The position numbers and the translations under genes were made by a program. 64,000 nucleotides of DNA, taken from Cristatella mucedo (lineage: Eukaryota > Bryozoa > Phylactolaemata > Cristatellidae). Positions within the stretch are counted from its first letter, which is position 1. Every line of letters begins with the position of its first letter. This document shows positions 11,791 to 22,324 of this stretch, one piece after another. The notes beneath the pieces are model-generated. The model was given only the letters and a program-made list of their open reading frames with translations. It had not been told where the DNA came from and did no database searches. The stretch is taken from positions 4,554,001 through 4,618,000 of the forward strand of contig WPIO01000017.1 of NCBI GenBank assembly GCA_009760855.2, read 5' to 3'.

Positions 11791-11987
11791 GTTCTGTGCA
11801 ACGAATTGCTCCAACGTAATTACTGAAGAGAGAAGCAGACGTTTATTGCTTTAGTCGTTAGGCCATACTGGTTGCATTTTATCGATCTTACTACACAGCC
11901 GTTTTAAAGTCGACGGCTCTCGTTCGCGATTGGCCAGAGCAACTAATTTAATTTATTGGAGAGAACAATCAGTGCGGACATATATAT

Positions 11988-11993
11988 TTTATT
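11988..11993 (-). terminator. Candidate poly(A) signal of MLP1
   Basis: AATAAA on the minus strand lies about 65 bases after the MLP1 stop. A second AATAAA is at 11957-11952. In the duplicated copy the first is GATAAA, while the second is kept. Confidence 0.45.
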
Positions 11994-12055
11994 GTCTTCT
12001 TCTGAACGCTACCATCGAAAAGAAACCGTTAGCCTTCTCAGCTCTGTCTGTCAAG

Positions 12056-12171
12056 CTAAGCAAAAGTGACGTGGTAGTTAATAAAAAGACCATATAGTTG
12101 CACGGGTGGAGCACCGACAATCACTGACACCCGGTTATCAGCCGAGCTTACACAGACGCTGTCCTTGTCAC
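12056..12171 (-). CDS. MLP1 exon 3 (last strands and stop)
   Basis: The acceptor is gaatcgctgtag. It encodes DKDSVCVSSADNRVSVIVGA, then APPVQLYGLFINYHVTFA and TAG. It aligns with MLP2 exon 3 (PLCIPARDGQVTIIA). The broken copy at 24232-24118 is its duplicate. Confidence 0.72.
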
Positions 12172-15100
12172 CTACAGCGATTCGAAACAAATGATAAGCG
12201 CTGTGATCATGCAGACATCGCAACTCAGCTGCATGGCTGTGATCGGCTTGTAAATAGAACAAGACTTTGCCTAAGCAGAGATATGAAGAAGCCAGACGTG
12301 TGTACTAGTACACATCCCAGTCTGTGAGGCTGAGTGCTGTTGCAGACAAATTCGACAAGTATATACTTTCCCGTTTATAAGTTGCAAAGGGTAAACAATT
12401 TGATACGATCTACGTTTAATTGGGAATGGATTGGTAGGCGAACGCCTGCCATCTAGTTAATTTGCTGCACGTATTATCTTTACAGACATGCTAGCTTTGA
12501 CCTTCCTAGGAAGCAGAACTCGATACTAGTGCTACTGTTGGCTGCGATTCGGCAAGTTTTTATTCATTTATAAATTCCCAAGTTTGCAAAGCTCTTTAAA
12601 AATTTCTGAATACAGATTTAGTGAATTGTATTTTCAGTGAGTTATAGATCGTGCTAAATGAGCTACTATCCCAAACTAACAAAAAATGCGATCGATACAT
12701 GCTTGGTCCGCCCTCTTCCTTCTGTTATAGACTCAGCGAAACAAGCTATTACAATGTGTAGATTAGTTTAAACTTTTATGTTGGGTACTTCTGAAAACAA
12801 ACGTTTGATATTCCGCTAACGGTTGTAGGACATTTCCCTCCCTGGACATTACCTCCGGACATTCCCCCCCAGGGGGGTAGGACATTTCCACTTATGTTGA
12901 TGAATGTATACCTAAGAATACAGATATATATATACATGACTAAATGAAGTTCATGCTTTATTAAAATAAAATCAACTCAGTATAATTTGAGGAGTGGATG
13001 GATTGGAAGGATGGTTTCTAATGGAGCGAGCTGCGGCGGCGGTTGAGGCAGCGGCAGCGGCAGCGGCAGCGGCGAGCTATATAGTTCGGTCCCGCGGAAG
13101 TTAGGTCCCGCTCGACGCCGCCAGGCACGTGTTCTTACCCGTCAAAGCGGGTGCGCGTTACGGCGTGCCGCGCGTTCCTGCAAATGAGGGCCAAGCCTCA
13201 GAGGTCTAATGAGTATGGCTCGACCTCAAGAGGTCTAGTTTTGCCCTAATACGCACTGATTAAAGCGCGGGATGCAAGCAAGGGTGGATTTAGGCGGCGG
13301 AGGCGCAGCCTGCCTTAAACCCTAAAACCTAAACCCTAAGCACTAAACCCTAAACCCTAAAACCCTAAACCCTAAACTCTAAACCTTAAAAACCCTAAAC
13401 CCTAAACTCTAAACCCTAAAAATCCTAAACCCTAAAAACCCTAAACCATTAATACTAAACCCTAAAAATCCTAAATTCTAAACCCTAAAACCCTAAACCT
13501 TAAAAACCTAAACACTAAACCCTAAAACCTAAACCCTAAACCATATACCGGGGGAAATGTCCTACTCCAGAGGGGAATGTCGGGGGGGGGAATGTCGGGG
13601 GGGGGGGGGGGAGAAATGTCCGGGGGGGGGGGGGGAGACGTTCGTACCCCCCCCCGCAAAAGACTGATTCCGCTCATCTTTACGTCGGTGTAACCCAGAT
13701 AACGTAATTGAATCGCGTCTTTCAAATCCAGTCTTTAATGTATCCGTGCAACGGGTCTGTAAGAAAATTGCATTCACCGGATACTAAGGGTGCAGAACCT
13801 ACAGCAGCCTTATCGTTAAACAAGCATGCACGTCCATCTCGCCCGACATGGATGCATGGTCTCTGAATTATTAACAAGGCATGATCTTTGTTCAAAATTA
13901 CACGCCAAACCATTTAGGGATATATTGCCGTGGACATGGAAACCGTCGCATTCAGGCACACACACACGTCAACTGCGGTAGCGAAACAATGTAGGAGCCA
14001 GATACAGCACCGGCCAGACATGGTACCCTGTCAAACTTTACGACAATCTCAGGTGGCTTCATGCATGTAGCACTACTGTGAAATATGCTGCAGCTGTGAC
14101 GGCGTACGACAGGTATCTAATGACATTTTTCAGGTCAACAATATGAGCCTGTTATGGTATGGTGTCTTGTCATGCTTGGCGATTAGTCTGTCTTACCACG
14201 CTACGACAACACGCCTGGGCGTGGAGTGCGTGGCCACCGGGACCTCTTAGACTTTCACCTGTAACTTCCTCCCGCTAAATGCGCTAAGTAAGATGCTACT
14301 ATTACTTCTCGGGCTTTTACGCCGACTAGCTTCCGCAGCACACGCACGTCATTTCGCACCGATTCATTTCAGTGGCGCTGTCGACCGGCTCGTTTGAAAA
14401 TATATCAATCAGCTGCACATGCTTTCATCTTTGCTCTCACTGCTTGCTCTGCTACGTCATGTGGTCGTTCAGTTGGCCGTTGCTGGGAACGTCAGCGTGT
14501 CGTTTTGTAGGTCATATTGTATGACCTAAAAAGGTCGAGGGAAATACCAGCCGTAAAATCGGAGAGCCACGACAATCCTTCAAATTTGACCCGATTAAGT
14601 CCGCAGGATTGACATAGCGAGATACGCTCGGTTATAGTCGTCACTTGCTCCTGCGTTCTTGCAATTGTGGAGTACAATATAGCAACGCGCCATCGTTGCT
14701 TAGCAAAGTCCCAAGGACTAGCCGATCAGAGAGCGTCCAGATTCTCACGCGGAGGCCTGAGAATGTTTCAAGACTCTCAATCAGGCTTTAGATGCCCATC
14801 AGCGTGTTATGGCTTGGCCCTTTGAATCGAGGCAAATTTATTAAAGCGTGGTGCGACTTCTCGTGCTGCGGCTACGTTTTACAGCCGGAGTAGTTTGATT
14901 ACAGCCAACGAAGTTTGATTAGCGACAAACAGCACCGGCATACAAAGTGATTGATAATTTAACAGCGCAGTTTTAAGAAAATTGGATAATAAAAGTAAGC
15001 GCTTGTGGGATTTAAGAAATTTCAGCATCCATACAGTACAATAATCGCTTTGTATCCACTATTCCTCAAGGAACATTAGCGCCTTCAACAATTTCTGCTT

Positions 15101-15593
15101 AAGGCTGAAGTCTGACATTACAACATTTCATTTTGAAGAAAACATTGAATAATGCTCCGCCTATTGCATTATGTAATGCCTACATATTTTATAATTTCCG
15201 ATAGCCAGAATCCGGCCTTTGATAAGCTTGCAAAGGTTTCTTTAGAGCGTCTTAGAACGACAGAACAGGGATAATTCAGGATGGATGATAATAGTGCACA
15301 TAATACGATTGTATTATATTATATTTTAGTGGTAACTATATATGTATATATATCTGTACCTATTTATGTACTACATATACGGTTTGGACCAACCGTCAAG
15401 ATGCTCGCCCCGACCAAGGTCTGGCTGAGGTCATGGGCTCGAGCCCGGAGGCATATGTGAAGTGCCTGAATAGAGATAAGGTTCTCTTGGGGCGCTATAC
15501 AAATATTATAAATTAAAACATATCTATGTTTATATAATGCACCGGAAGTTATTATATATATATTTGTGTAATGTATGCATACATTCATATATA

Positions 15594-15630
<37 letters not shown>

Positions 15631-17007
15631 TTATATTTACATTTACATATTTATAATATATTCAATCACGGTCGATGACACATAAAAATTGCTTTCGCTT
15701 TCACTCTTGAGCGAAGGAGTATAGACTAGCTAATCCCCTGCCCTGAAACAATGCCACTTGTTATTATTGAGTACGGAAGCAGAATTGTTAATCATGTCAG
15801 AATACAAACCAATCTTTAATGAAGGAAAAATACGCTAGATTTGAATACACAAACACTTTAACCAAATAAAACAACTTATACGTACTCTTTGGCAGTGCCA
15901 TTGGTACTTTTTTGCCTCTGGAGTTGTCGTACAATCTGGCCATACTCGAGGAAATACCATCGATGCATACACGAAAACTCTTTGAATCCTGTGGATAGGG
16001 CAGGTTGCTCCATATTAGATTGACGTAGCCTACCGGGTAGTTCCAAAAGAGCGATCCCTGGACGCAGTCAGGCAAAACGTCATATATCGTCGTCTCATTT
16101 TTGTTGCCAAAGGGTGGCCTTAAATTAAAGAAGAAATTAGTTTGACATTGACTCGCGCAGTTTCATTATCGAGAGAATGCTTTTGTACTAGATACGACGC
16201 GAAGTTGTGCTGGGAAACCTGGGTTAACATTTCAGCTAAAGAAATTGTGTCTTGCATTTACATTTGGCTAGTGACACTTTAAATGCCTTGCTTAAGATCT
16301 TGTCCGTTTGTACTCGCATAGCGCCGATTATTATAAAGAGCCGCAGCAAGTTTTCCAAACTTAAGAGCGTTATTACACAGTTGAAGCTGTACAAGCTGAA
16401 TCTCTTGAAGTCTTACTAGAAGCCCTATAAATAGTTAAAGCAGCTCACTTAGGCGCTGAGCTGAGGATTTAAGGAATGCGACATTCGTAGTGATAACACA
16501 TTGGGTTGAAAAGGTGCGGCATGCCATAAAATGCTCCGAAGCTACAGACCAATGCGTTTTCCCGCAACAACATACAAACAACATAAACCGATCGTAACTC
16601 CCTTATGACGAACATTGCCGAAGCCTACGCTTTTCATATTAAAATTAATTTTTGGCCGAAACTAATACAAGTTTGAGTGCTTGACGAACTTAATCAGCAA
16701 CGCTGCAACCCTGGAATTGCGCTGCACAAAACTTTACCTCGAAAAAGGTGGTACGGTGGACTCGCAATCGACACAGAAGATGGAAAATAACACTAATTTC
16801 ATGTCTAAATGGCAGATTCGTACATAAAAAAGCCCTTGTAGTACGTTTACCATGCAATAGCCACTTAAGCTCTTTCAAATGTAATGAGCGCCAACACTGA
16901 AGTTGCAAGCAGTTTATGCATCTCCTTAGTTCTGCTAAGTCAGGCAGACAACCGCATACACTCTATAACGTAATTGCACATATCCGCTGTGCGTCTCGTG
17001 CGCCACT

Positions 17008-17057
<50 letters not shown>

Positions 17058-17203
17058 ACGAGCTGTGCGAAATCTTATAGTACTTACCCAATAAAATTCT
17101 GGCTGCACCAATACGGATCATGGGTCGTAGCCCCGTCTGCAATCAAAATTTGAATTACCACCACCAGAGCCACTGACGCAAATAGTGTCCGCGTTGCCCC
17201 CAT
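12056..17203 (-). CDS. Meteorin-like secreted protein, single N-terminal domain (MLP1), 3 exons
   Basis: Exons 17203-17088, 16118-15886 and 12171-12056 join in frame (intron phases 2 and 1) to encode 154 residues. Residues 1-22 form a hydrophobic signal peptide (LFASVALVVVIQILIA). The mature part has exactly four cysteines, at 33, 57, 90 and 123. The stretch CVQGSLFWNYPVG (57-69), then RVCIDG (88-93), matches the N-terminal CUB-like domain of meteorin and meteorin-like, where the pattern is C-x-x-G-[AS]-[VL]-x-W-x-[YF]-P-x-G. The frame stops after the last strand of that domain, so the C-terminal half of vertebrate meteorins (about 290 residues) is missing. NET at 46-48 is a possible N-glycosylation site. 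The likely product is a small secreted factor; receptor and role are unknown. MLP2 has the same structure, which supports the model. Intron 2 holds a SINE and a telomere-repeat insertion. Confidence 0.75.
13041..13075. repeat. (GGCAGC)n short repeat
   Basis: GAGGCAGCGGCAGCGGCAGC continues for about 30 bases inside the inverted-repeat insertion. Confidence 0.9.
13313..13545. repeat. Degenerate CCCTAAA telomere-like array
   Basis: About 230 bases of mixed CCCTAAA, CCCTAAAA and CCTAAA units with a few substitutions. This is the TTTAGGG-type repeat, not the TTAGGG usual in animals. Confidence 0.9.
15381..15506 (+). mobile_element. SINE family 1
   Basis: GGTTTGGACC, ATGGGCTCGAGCCCGGAGG and GTTCTCTTGGGGCGCTATAC. 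In MLP1 intron 2. Confidence 0.88.
15596..15625. repeat. (TA)n microsatellite
   Basis: Short TA run in MLP1 intron 2. Confidence 0.9.
15886..16118 (-). CDS. MLP1 exon 2 (domain core)
   Basis: The acceptor is ctttaatttaag and the donor is a/GTACGT (phase 1). Its 77 full codons hold Cys57 and Cys90, the WNYP strand and LIWSNLP. The exon ends at VPMALPK, aligned with PMPLLLP at the end of MLP2 exon 2. Confidence 0.78.
17011..17055. repeat. (GA)n microsatellite
   Basis: A 45-base perfect GA run in intron 1 of MLP1, starting about 33 bases after the exon 1 donor in transcript direction. Confidence 0.97.
17088..17203 (-). CDS. MLP1 exon 1 (signal peptide and first cysteine)
   Basis: It encodes MGATRTLFASVALVVVIQIL and then a tail ending THDPYWCSQNFI, with the perfect donor GTAAGTA. 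The Kozak context gccATGG is good. Cys33 lies six codons before the junction, as in MLP2. Confidence 0.75.
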
Positions 17204-17309
17204 GGCCGTTAGTCGTTCGCCAAAATTCGTCCTGTTTCTCGTCGAGTTGCGCCTTCTCTAGACTCGTGACGATCTTTGCTAAAGCTTTCACCCTGCAAAC
17301 AAAGCTGCT

Positions 17310-17319
17310 CTATTTAAAC
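17310..17319 (-). promoter_or_regulatory. TATA-like box upstream of MLP1
   Basis: GTTTAAATAG on the minus strand lies about 107 bases upstream of the MLP1 start codon, a plausible distance for a short 5' leader. No transcript evidence is available. Confidence 0.3.
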
Positions 17320-17910
17320 TACTTCGCAAACACGGATAAGAGCCAAGTCATACGCTGTTTTGCGAGTTTCGAGCGACAAGCCTTATCGGACACAGCGTGC
17401 ATCCATCGTCCTTGCTCGTGCCATTATCGGGTATCACAAAGTCTGGCAATGCTAACGCTGCTGTGGCGAAAGTGGAAAGAACTGAAACTGTCCACTGAAA
17501 CTATCGTGCCTCGTCATAGCTGCAGCATGCGAGAATGTTCATCGTACAAACATGAACGCAGAACTTATCACAGAATTCGATCGGTCTCAATGTTTAATAG
17601 CTGTCAGATGAGCGTCACGTAATAGCTCAGTTTAAAAAGGCAGCCCGTTTATTCAAAGTTCTCGTACGCGATACAGGAGATACGCTGGCGGAGGTGCTCG
17701 AAGTGTCATGTCTGAGCATTCTTCATGATGATCGATGTGTCTTTACGAGCCGCCTCAGTGAAATAGCGACAGTAGATATTAAACGGGAGGATAAGCACGG
17801 GGTGAAGGGATCGTCGACAATTCACTGGACAATTCACCGCATTAACTCCTCACAATATTTTTCCGTCACTGAAAACAACGAAGGAGTCGGTCGAGGAGCG
17901 GGCATCAGGA

Positions 17911-18112
17911 GAGCGGGGCGGGGAGAGCCGAGCGGGGAAGAGAGGGATAAGAAGAGCCGAGCGGGGAGAGCGGGGCGGGGAGAGCCGAGCGGGGGAGAGA
18001 GGGATAAGAAGAGCCGAGCGGGGAGAGCGGGGCGGGGAGAGCCGAGCGGGGGAGAGAGGGATAAGAAGAGCCGAGCGGGGAGAGCGGGGTGGGGAGAGCC
18101 GAGCAGCAGGAC
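17911..18112. repeat. 57-bp GC-rich, purine-rich minisatellite, about 3.5 units
   Basis: Copies start at 17911, 17968, 18025 and 18082, each with GAGCGGGGCGGGGAGAGCCG. The plus strand is almost all purine and ends in a CAGCAGCAGGAGGAGGAGG tract. It lies about 700 bases upstream of the MLP1 start. A 57-base unit keeps frames open, which explains the repeated reading frames on both strands. Confidence 0.93.
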
Positions 18113-18229
18113 AGCAGCAGCAGGAGGAGGAGGAGGCACGGAAGGTCGGCAGCTACAGGGAAGAAACAGTTCACCCAGCTTCAACAGCTGCTGCGAGTTG
18201 CTGGTGCACTTTTTAGGCTGCTAAAATCT

Positions 18230-19175
18230 GCTAGTTTTCAAGGTAATTGGCACGCTGAAAGCGTGGCGATTCTAGGAACTAGCCGATTGCCAACGATCTC
18301 TGATGTCTACCTCTCACTCATGGGCCTGAACGAAGGATCAATTCTCCTGCCTAACTGCACACGAGCTGGCTTCTTCGGGCTTGACTCGGCATCAAGCCCG
18401 GCGCGCAAGAAGGCTCTGATTTGCAGTATCAAAAAAAGTGAGTTACTTCCTGAGCAGCTGTAAGTCAGCCTAGTCAAACGAGAAGTGAAAAGGAGTGTTA
18501 AAATCTGCCCACAGAGCGGCTAGCTACAACCTAAAAAAGATGCAAGCGAACGGGAGCATGGCTACCGACCGCCTTACGGCATCCCAAGCCACACAAGGTC
18601 TCGCAACATTTGTTTGAAGGTGCTGAATCTTCAGCGAAAGAATTTATCGACTGCTACGAGAGCTGCCTCTATTGCATTGTGGGCGCAGGTCATAGCTTAC
18701 AGAGCAGCGCACTAGGGACGACGTGCCATGGACTTCGTCTACTACACGACAGACGACTGCAGCTTCGACACCAGTTTCGAAGAATGTTCGTAAATCGGCG
18801 TAAAGATCAGATGAACCTCTCTTTTGCTAGCAGCCTAAATTCTGTGGCGCTTGTGTTTCAATCTGAGGAAACTTCTGCTCCTCTACCGTCAGACTTGTGC
18901 CCCACACCAATGGGCTTATCTGTCCACGTTTTACGCTGAAGCAAACCGGACGTTGAGGAAATTTATGAAGTATCAAAATACAGTTGTCCGATTTTACTCT
19001 GAAACCCCTGGACCACATAAGCCGACTGATCTGGCTGTCTCTCCTTAGATAGAGGCGTCGAAATGTGCTGGAGCAGCTTTATGTTTCTTGAGCTGAAAGT
19101 ACTCCCTGCAATTAGCTAGTCGTAACAACCTTGGCAGCGAAGCGTTTCTGTACAGTCTGCAAGTTAAATTTAAAT
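18230..19175. other. No gene recognised
   Basis: One 109-codon frame at 18610-18939 has no recognised motif, and a 124-codon frame before it is partly repeat-derived. Confidence 0.45.
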
Positions 19176-19179
19176 TGAT

Positions 19180-19390
19180 CATGCTTCCTTTGCAGCAACT
19201 GTAAAGCGCCTAGAAAGAGATTGAGTTCTCCTCGGGCACTTAATCAAATGTACTGATATTATTATAAAGTTACGCTTGTTGTTATAGAGCATATTACAAC
19301 CAACCATTTGAACATGCTTTCTTTGCAGCAAATGTAAAATACCTAGAAAGATATTGAGTTCTCTGAGGGCGCTTTTAAAAATGCACTGCT
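19180..19390 (+). mobile_element. Two adjacent L2 3' tails
   Basis: GTAAAGCGCCTAGAAAGAGA at 19201 and GTAAAATACCTAGAAAGATA near 19333, each with GAGTTCTC and GGGC. They are 5'-truncated insertions of roughly 80-100 bases each. Confidence 0.75.
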
Positions 19391-19884
19391 TTTGTTATTA
19401 AGAAGCACAGCTGCCCGCTAACGCACAACAGTTTTTTTTTTAGCACGCTGTACTTGTGTTATAACTATGTTACTATGCTGCTTGCCGTTCAGGAAATGTC
19501 GTGTCACGTGCCACGCATCCGTACGAATTTTGCATGACAAGAAAACCAGCAGAATTGGATATGTTCTTTGCGCGAATGCCAACGCAGCTCAGCTCAACCA
19601 CCAGTCAACCATCCAAACGACCATATGTCACGAGGTGCCATATTTAGTTTCAGCTGTACGATGAGGGCTATCGCGAGATCAACTACGTACAACTACTGCA
19701 CTCATCACCCGATGCATACCTAATACTACCTAACACTAGTTACCCACAGTGCGTGCTAACATGCTGATGAAGCATGCACTCATTCGCATGCACGCACGGA
19801 ACCTCTAAATTTCCCTCTTAGCTCTGTCTCTTGGCTGTAGGTACTCAGAGCGTGAAACTCGTAATTGGGATAATGATTAAAAGA

Positions 19885-20305
19885 CATTTGCATAGGGCCC
19901 CGAAGCAAAACGCATAACGCATCTTTCGAGGCACTGTAAATATGCTGTAGTGGAGGTAAGTCAATGCCGAGAGCAATGGCATGCAAAGTGTCAGCACGCG
20001 CAAGCAAGCATAAAAGAGAACAATTCACAATGACTCTACAAACGGTGTGAGGAACAGGTGCGTTTTGACTTATTTTTGAATAGCAAGTCAGGGGATGCTG
20101 TGACGTCAGTTAGCAGTGAGTTATAGGCTATGGGAGGATACGAACTAAAGGTACGGTCTCAAAAGCACTTGAGGTTGGTTTGAGGCACAGCTGAATGATT
20201 TTAGTCAGAAGAGCTGGTGGTACCGCCTAGCCTGATGGGGCAGTTTCGTTTTGATAGGTAGGCTGTGGCACGAGAACGAAGAGACCTAAAAGTGATCGAC
20301 ACTAA
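19885..20305 (-). mobile_element. L2 LINE 3' fragment
   Basis: 3' UTR and decayed C-terminal coding region: CAAGTCAGGGGATGCTGTGA, then GGGAGGATACGAACTAAAGG, as in other minus copies (44.2 and 52.4 kb). Confidence 0.75.
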
Positions 20306-20670
20306 AATATAAATGTGCTTCGTTTCTACTGCGACCTAAGCTATCTCAATCTATATATAGGCCCTTCACACGTGCTGCAGGGCTGGAACCAACGACGCAT
20401 GAAACTACTAAATAGCCGCTACTCTGTCCAATCAGCCAGCAGAGCTGGTCATATATTGGCCATTGCGTGCTTCACAAACTAGGAGGCTGGCGATAATTTA
20501 TACGGCCCTTATAACTAGTGGTTTCAGCATTTTGCCAATCTCGGAAAAAGTGATGGCTTCTCTGGAGCCGTTCAGGATGCCGCCTGCCTTGTCTCAACGG
20601 CTGCTTAGTCGTTGCTGACAGATCGACTTCGGAGACCTGTCTAAATTGTCTATACGACGAGTGTACTTAC

Positions 20671-20812
20671 ACAACGAGCGTCCTTTATTTAATAGCATAG
20701 GGAGCGCCAGCTCCCGCTTGAGCTCAGTTGGTCCTGTCAGCTCATTAATGAAGGGATCGGAGGAGGAAGAGGATCTCCTACATTGTATTTTGAACTTTGG
20801 CTCTGTTGCCAT
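20671..20812 (-). CDS. Possible first exon of an unidentified gene
   Basis: ATG in good context (aaaATGGC) opens 47 codons, MATEPKFKIQCRRSSSSSDP onward to LKRELALPMLLNKGRSL, ending at the perfect donor GTAAGTAC. The composition (serine run, charged and helical segment) looks protein-like, but I do not recognise the family. No convincing second exon was found between here and MLP1. It may be chance. Confidence 0.25.
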
Positions 20813-20899
20813 TTTAGTACGGCAGCTAAATGAAGATTGACCGCGTTTAGAAATGACTGCGGATCCAAAAACGAACATCCGAGAGGCATCTTGTGACCT

Positions 20900-22320
20900 C
20901 CACTCTCTTCAGATTAGACTTATCAAGGCTACGAGAATACGTGTGCCAAACATCAGCAATAGATGCGAAAGAAAGATGAGAGTGGTGGGTAGTTGTAATT
21001 AAACGAAGAATCCGCCGAAGGACACCGATGCCTGGAGAGCTCTCTCAAGATGTTGTACACGGAGTAGAGGAGGAGATTTAAAGAATAATGAAAGACAGTA
21101 TTGACTACCACTGACAGAAAATTCCACCCAGATTTACTCGGATCACAGATTTTGATGTCAGATTTCGTTTCTTGTTTCAAGTCCAGAAGCTTTTGAAGAC
21201 ACTTGACCGGACCAGAATCCACCAGCAATTTCTAGATCTCGATCTTGGAGGCGGCTATTGTTAAAGCGTTGATGAAACAGAGCTGTACAACGAAATATGT
21301 GACTGCAAAATGTTCTTGCTACACTCAAGACTCGGCGCTAAAGACACCACTGAAAAAAAATCCTAGCTGATTAAACAGCCTCTTTTTGTATAGCGACAGA
21401 AGAGCCTTTACGGCTATCACCACCGCTTGCAGTGGCGATAAAGGATCGCCCACCACAGGAATCGAACCCACGCCCTCGGGACCGAGGTCGTGAAAGCAAC
21501 CGCCTTACCTAGTGTGCCATCACGGCTCACCAACTCATGTCCTTCATTGTCAGTGATGGAGAAGATGTGTTTTCTAATTTGAGAGTGGCCATGCAATTTG
21601 TGCTCACCATAGCTGTATCAATTGCCAGTGGTGAACGTTCTTGAATCAAGCTTAAGATAATCACGTCCTATCTGAAGGCATCAATGGGGCAAGACCGACC
21701 CCTTTATTTGGTCTTATTTAAGCGTGGAGGAATAAACTCTAGAAAATATTGACTTTTAAAATGTAGTATATAAGTTCATCACGTTCAAGGCCAGACAAAT
21801 TCACTCAAATTAAAGATGTGATAGCTACCTTCTACCTGTGGTACAGTTAAACATTCCTTGATTTGTTTGATATACCTGCTGACGTGATTTTTGCATTTCT
21901 TCTCTGGTGACGATATTTTGCTGCAATGAAGGACACGCGGGGGGGGGGGGGGGCTCCATTTGCACCTTTGTCCCTGGGCTCCGAAAGGTCTCACTTTGCG
22001 CCTCTGTATTATTGTACGACTTACGACTAAATAGCCAAAATAGTCAGGCATGAACCTGACGGCAGCCACGCTTTGGCGCAACGTCTGGCGGTCATTGATT
22101 CAGAGCGCTGAGCGTGAGCTGCTGTAAGCTGTAAACAAGTCTGTTGGAAGTCCCTCACAGTATCAGACATCGTATACTGGCCATTGTTTGTGCTTCTTCT
22201 AATTCTGCGTTGTTGTTAGCACTGCGTGCAGAATATCCAGCGCTGTGACATCATCGATCAAGTATTGCAAGCTTCAGGTCTTTGTACATTTAACGCGTTG
22301 TATCGCTACCCAACTGAACT
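20900..22320. other. No gene recognised apart from one SINE
   Basis: Contains SINE family 2 (21363-21531) and a short G run at about 21940-21952. Open frames are short and unconvincing. Confidence 0.5.
21363..21531 (-). mobile_element. tRNA-derived SINE (family 2)
   Basis: Antisense copy with box B GGAATCGAACCCACGCCCTC, and the body phrase AGAGCCTTTACGGCTATCAC. It differs from family 1 in the region after box B. Confidence 0.82.
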
Positions 22321-22324
22321 AGTA

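Larger units (their letters stand above)
12820..13663. mobile_element. Inverted-repeat insertion carrying a telomere-like array
   Basis: The element is present in duplication copy A and absent from copy B, where the flanks meet as GATATTCCGCAAATGAATGA. The left end has GTAGGACATTTCCC, GGACATTACC and GGACATTCCCCC. The right end has the same motifs inverted (GGGGAAATGTCC and GGGGAATGTC, in runs of G). The interior has a (GCGGCA)n run, a GC-rich stretch and the CCCTAAA array. No transposase frame was found, so it looks non-autonomous. Confidence 0.65.
11800..14485. repeat. Segmental duplication, copy A
   Basis: This is the source-like copy, containing MLP1 exon 3 and part of intron 2. It matches 23868-25865 along its length except for an insertion at about 12820-13663. 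Shared landmarks include GCCAGAGC followed by AATTTAATTTATTGGAGAGA-like sequence, and GAATCGCGTCTTTC. Confidence 0.88.

Noticed and set aside
13722-13913. 63-codon minus-strand frame as an alternative MLP1 exon
   Set aside because: MLP1 exons 2 and 3 already join in perfect phase and match MLP2. The block is reported as conserved intron instead.
17185-17622. 145-codon plus-strand frame
   Set aside because: Antisense to MLP1 exon 1 and its upstream region; the minus-strand model has signal peptide, splice sites and a paralogue.
20480-20600. Pogo/Tigger-like transposase scrap (GSREAITFSEI then KPLVI)
   Set aside because: Only about 19 residues resemble the DDE region; too short to call.
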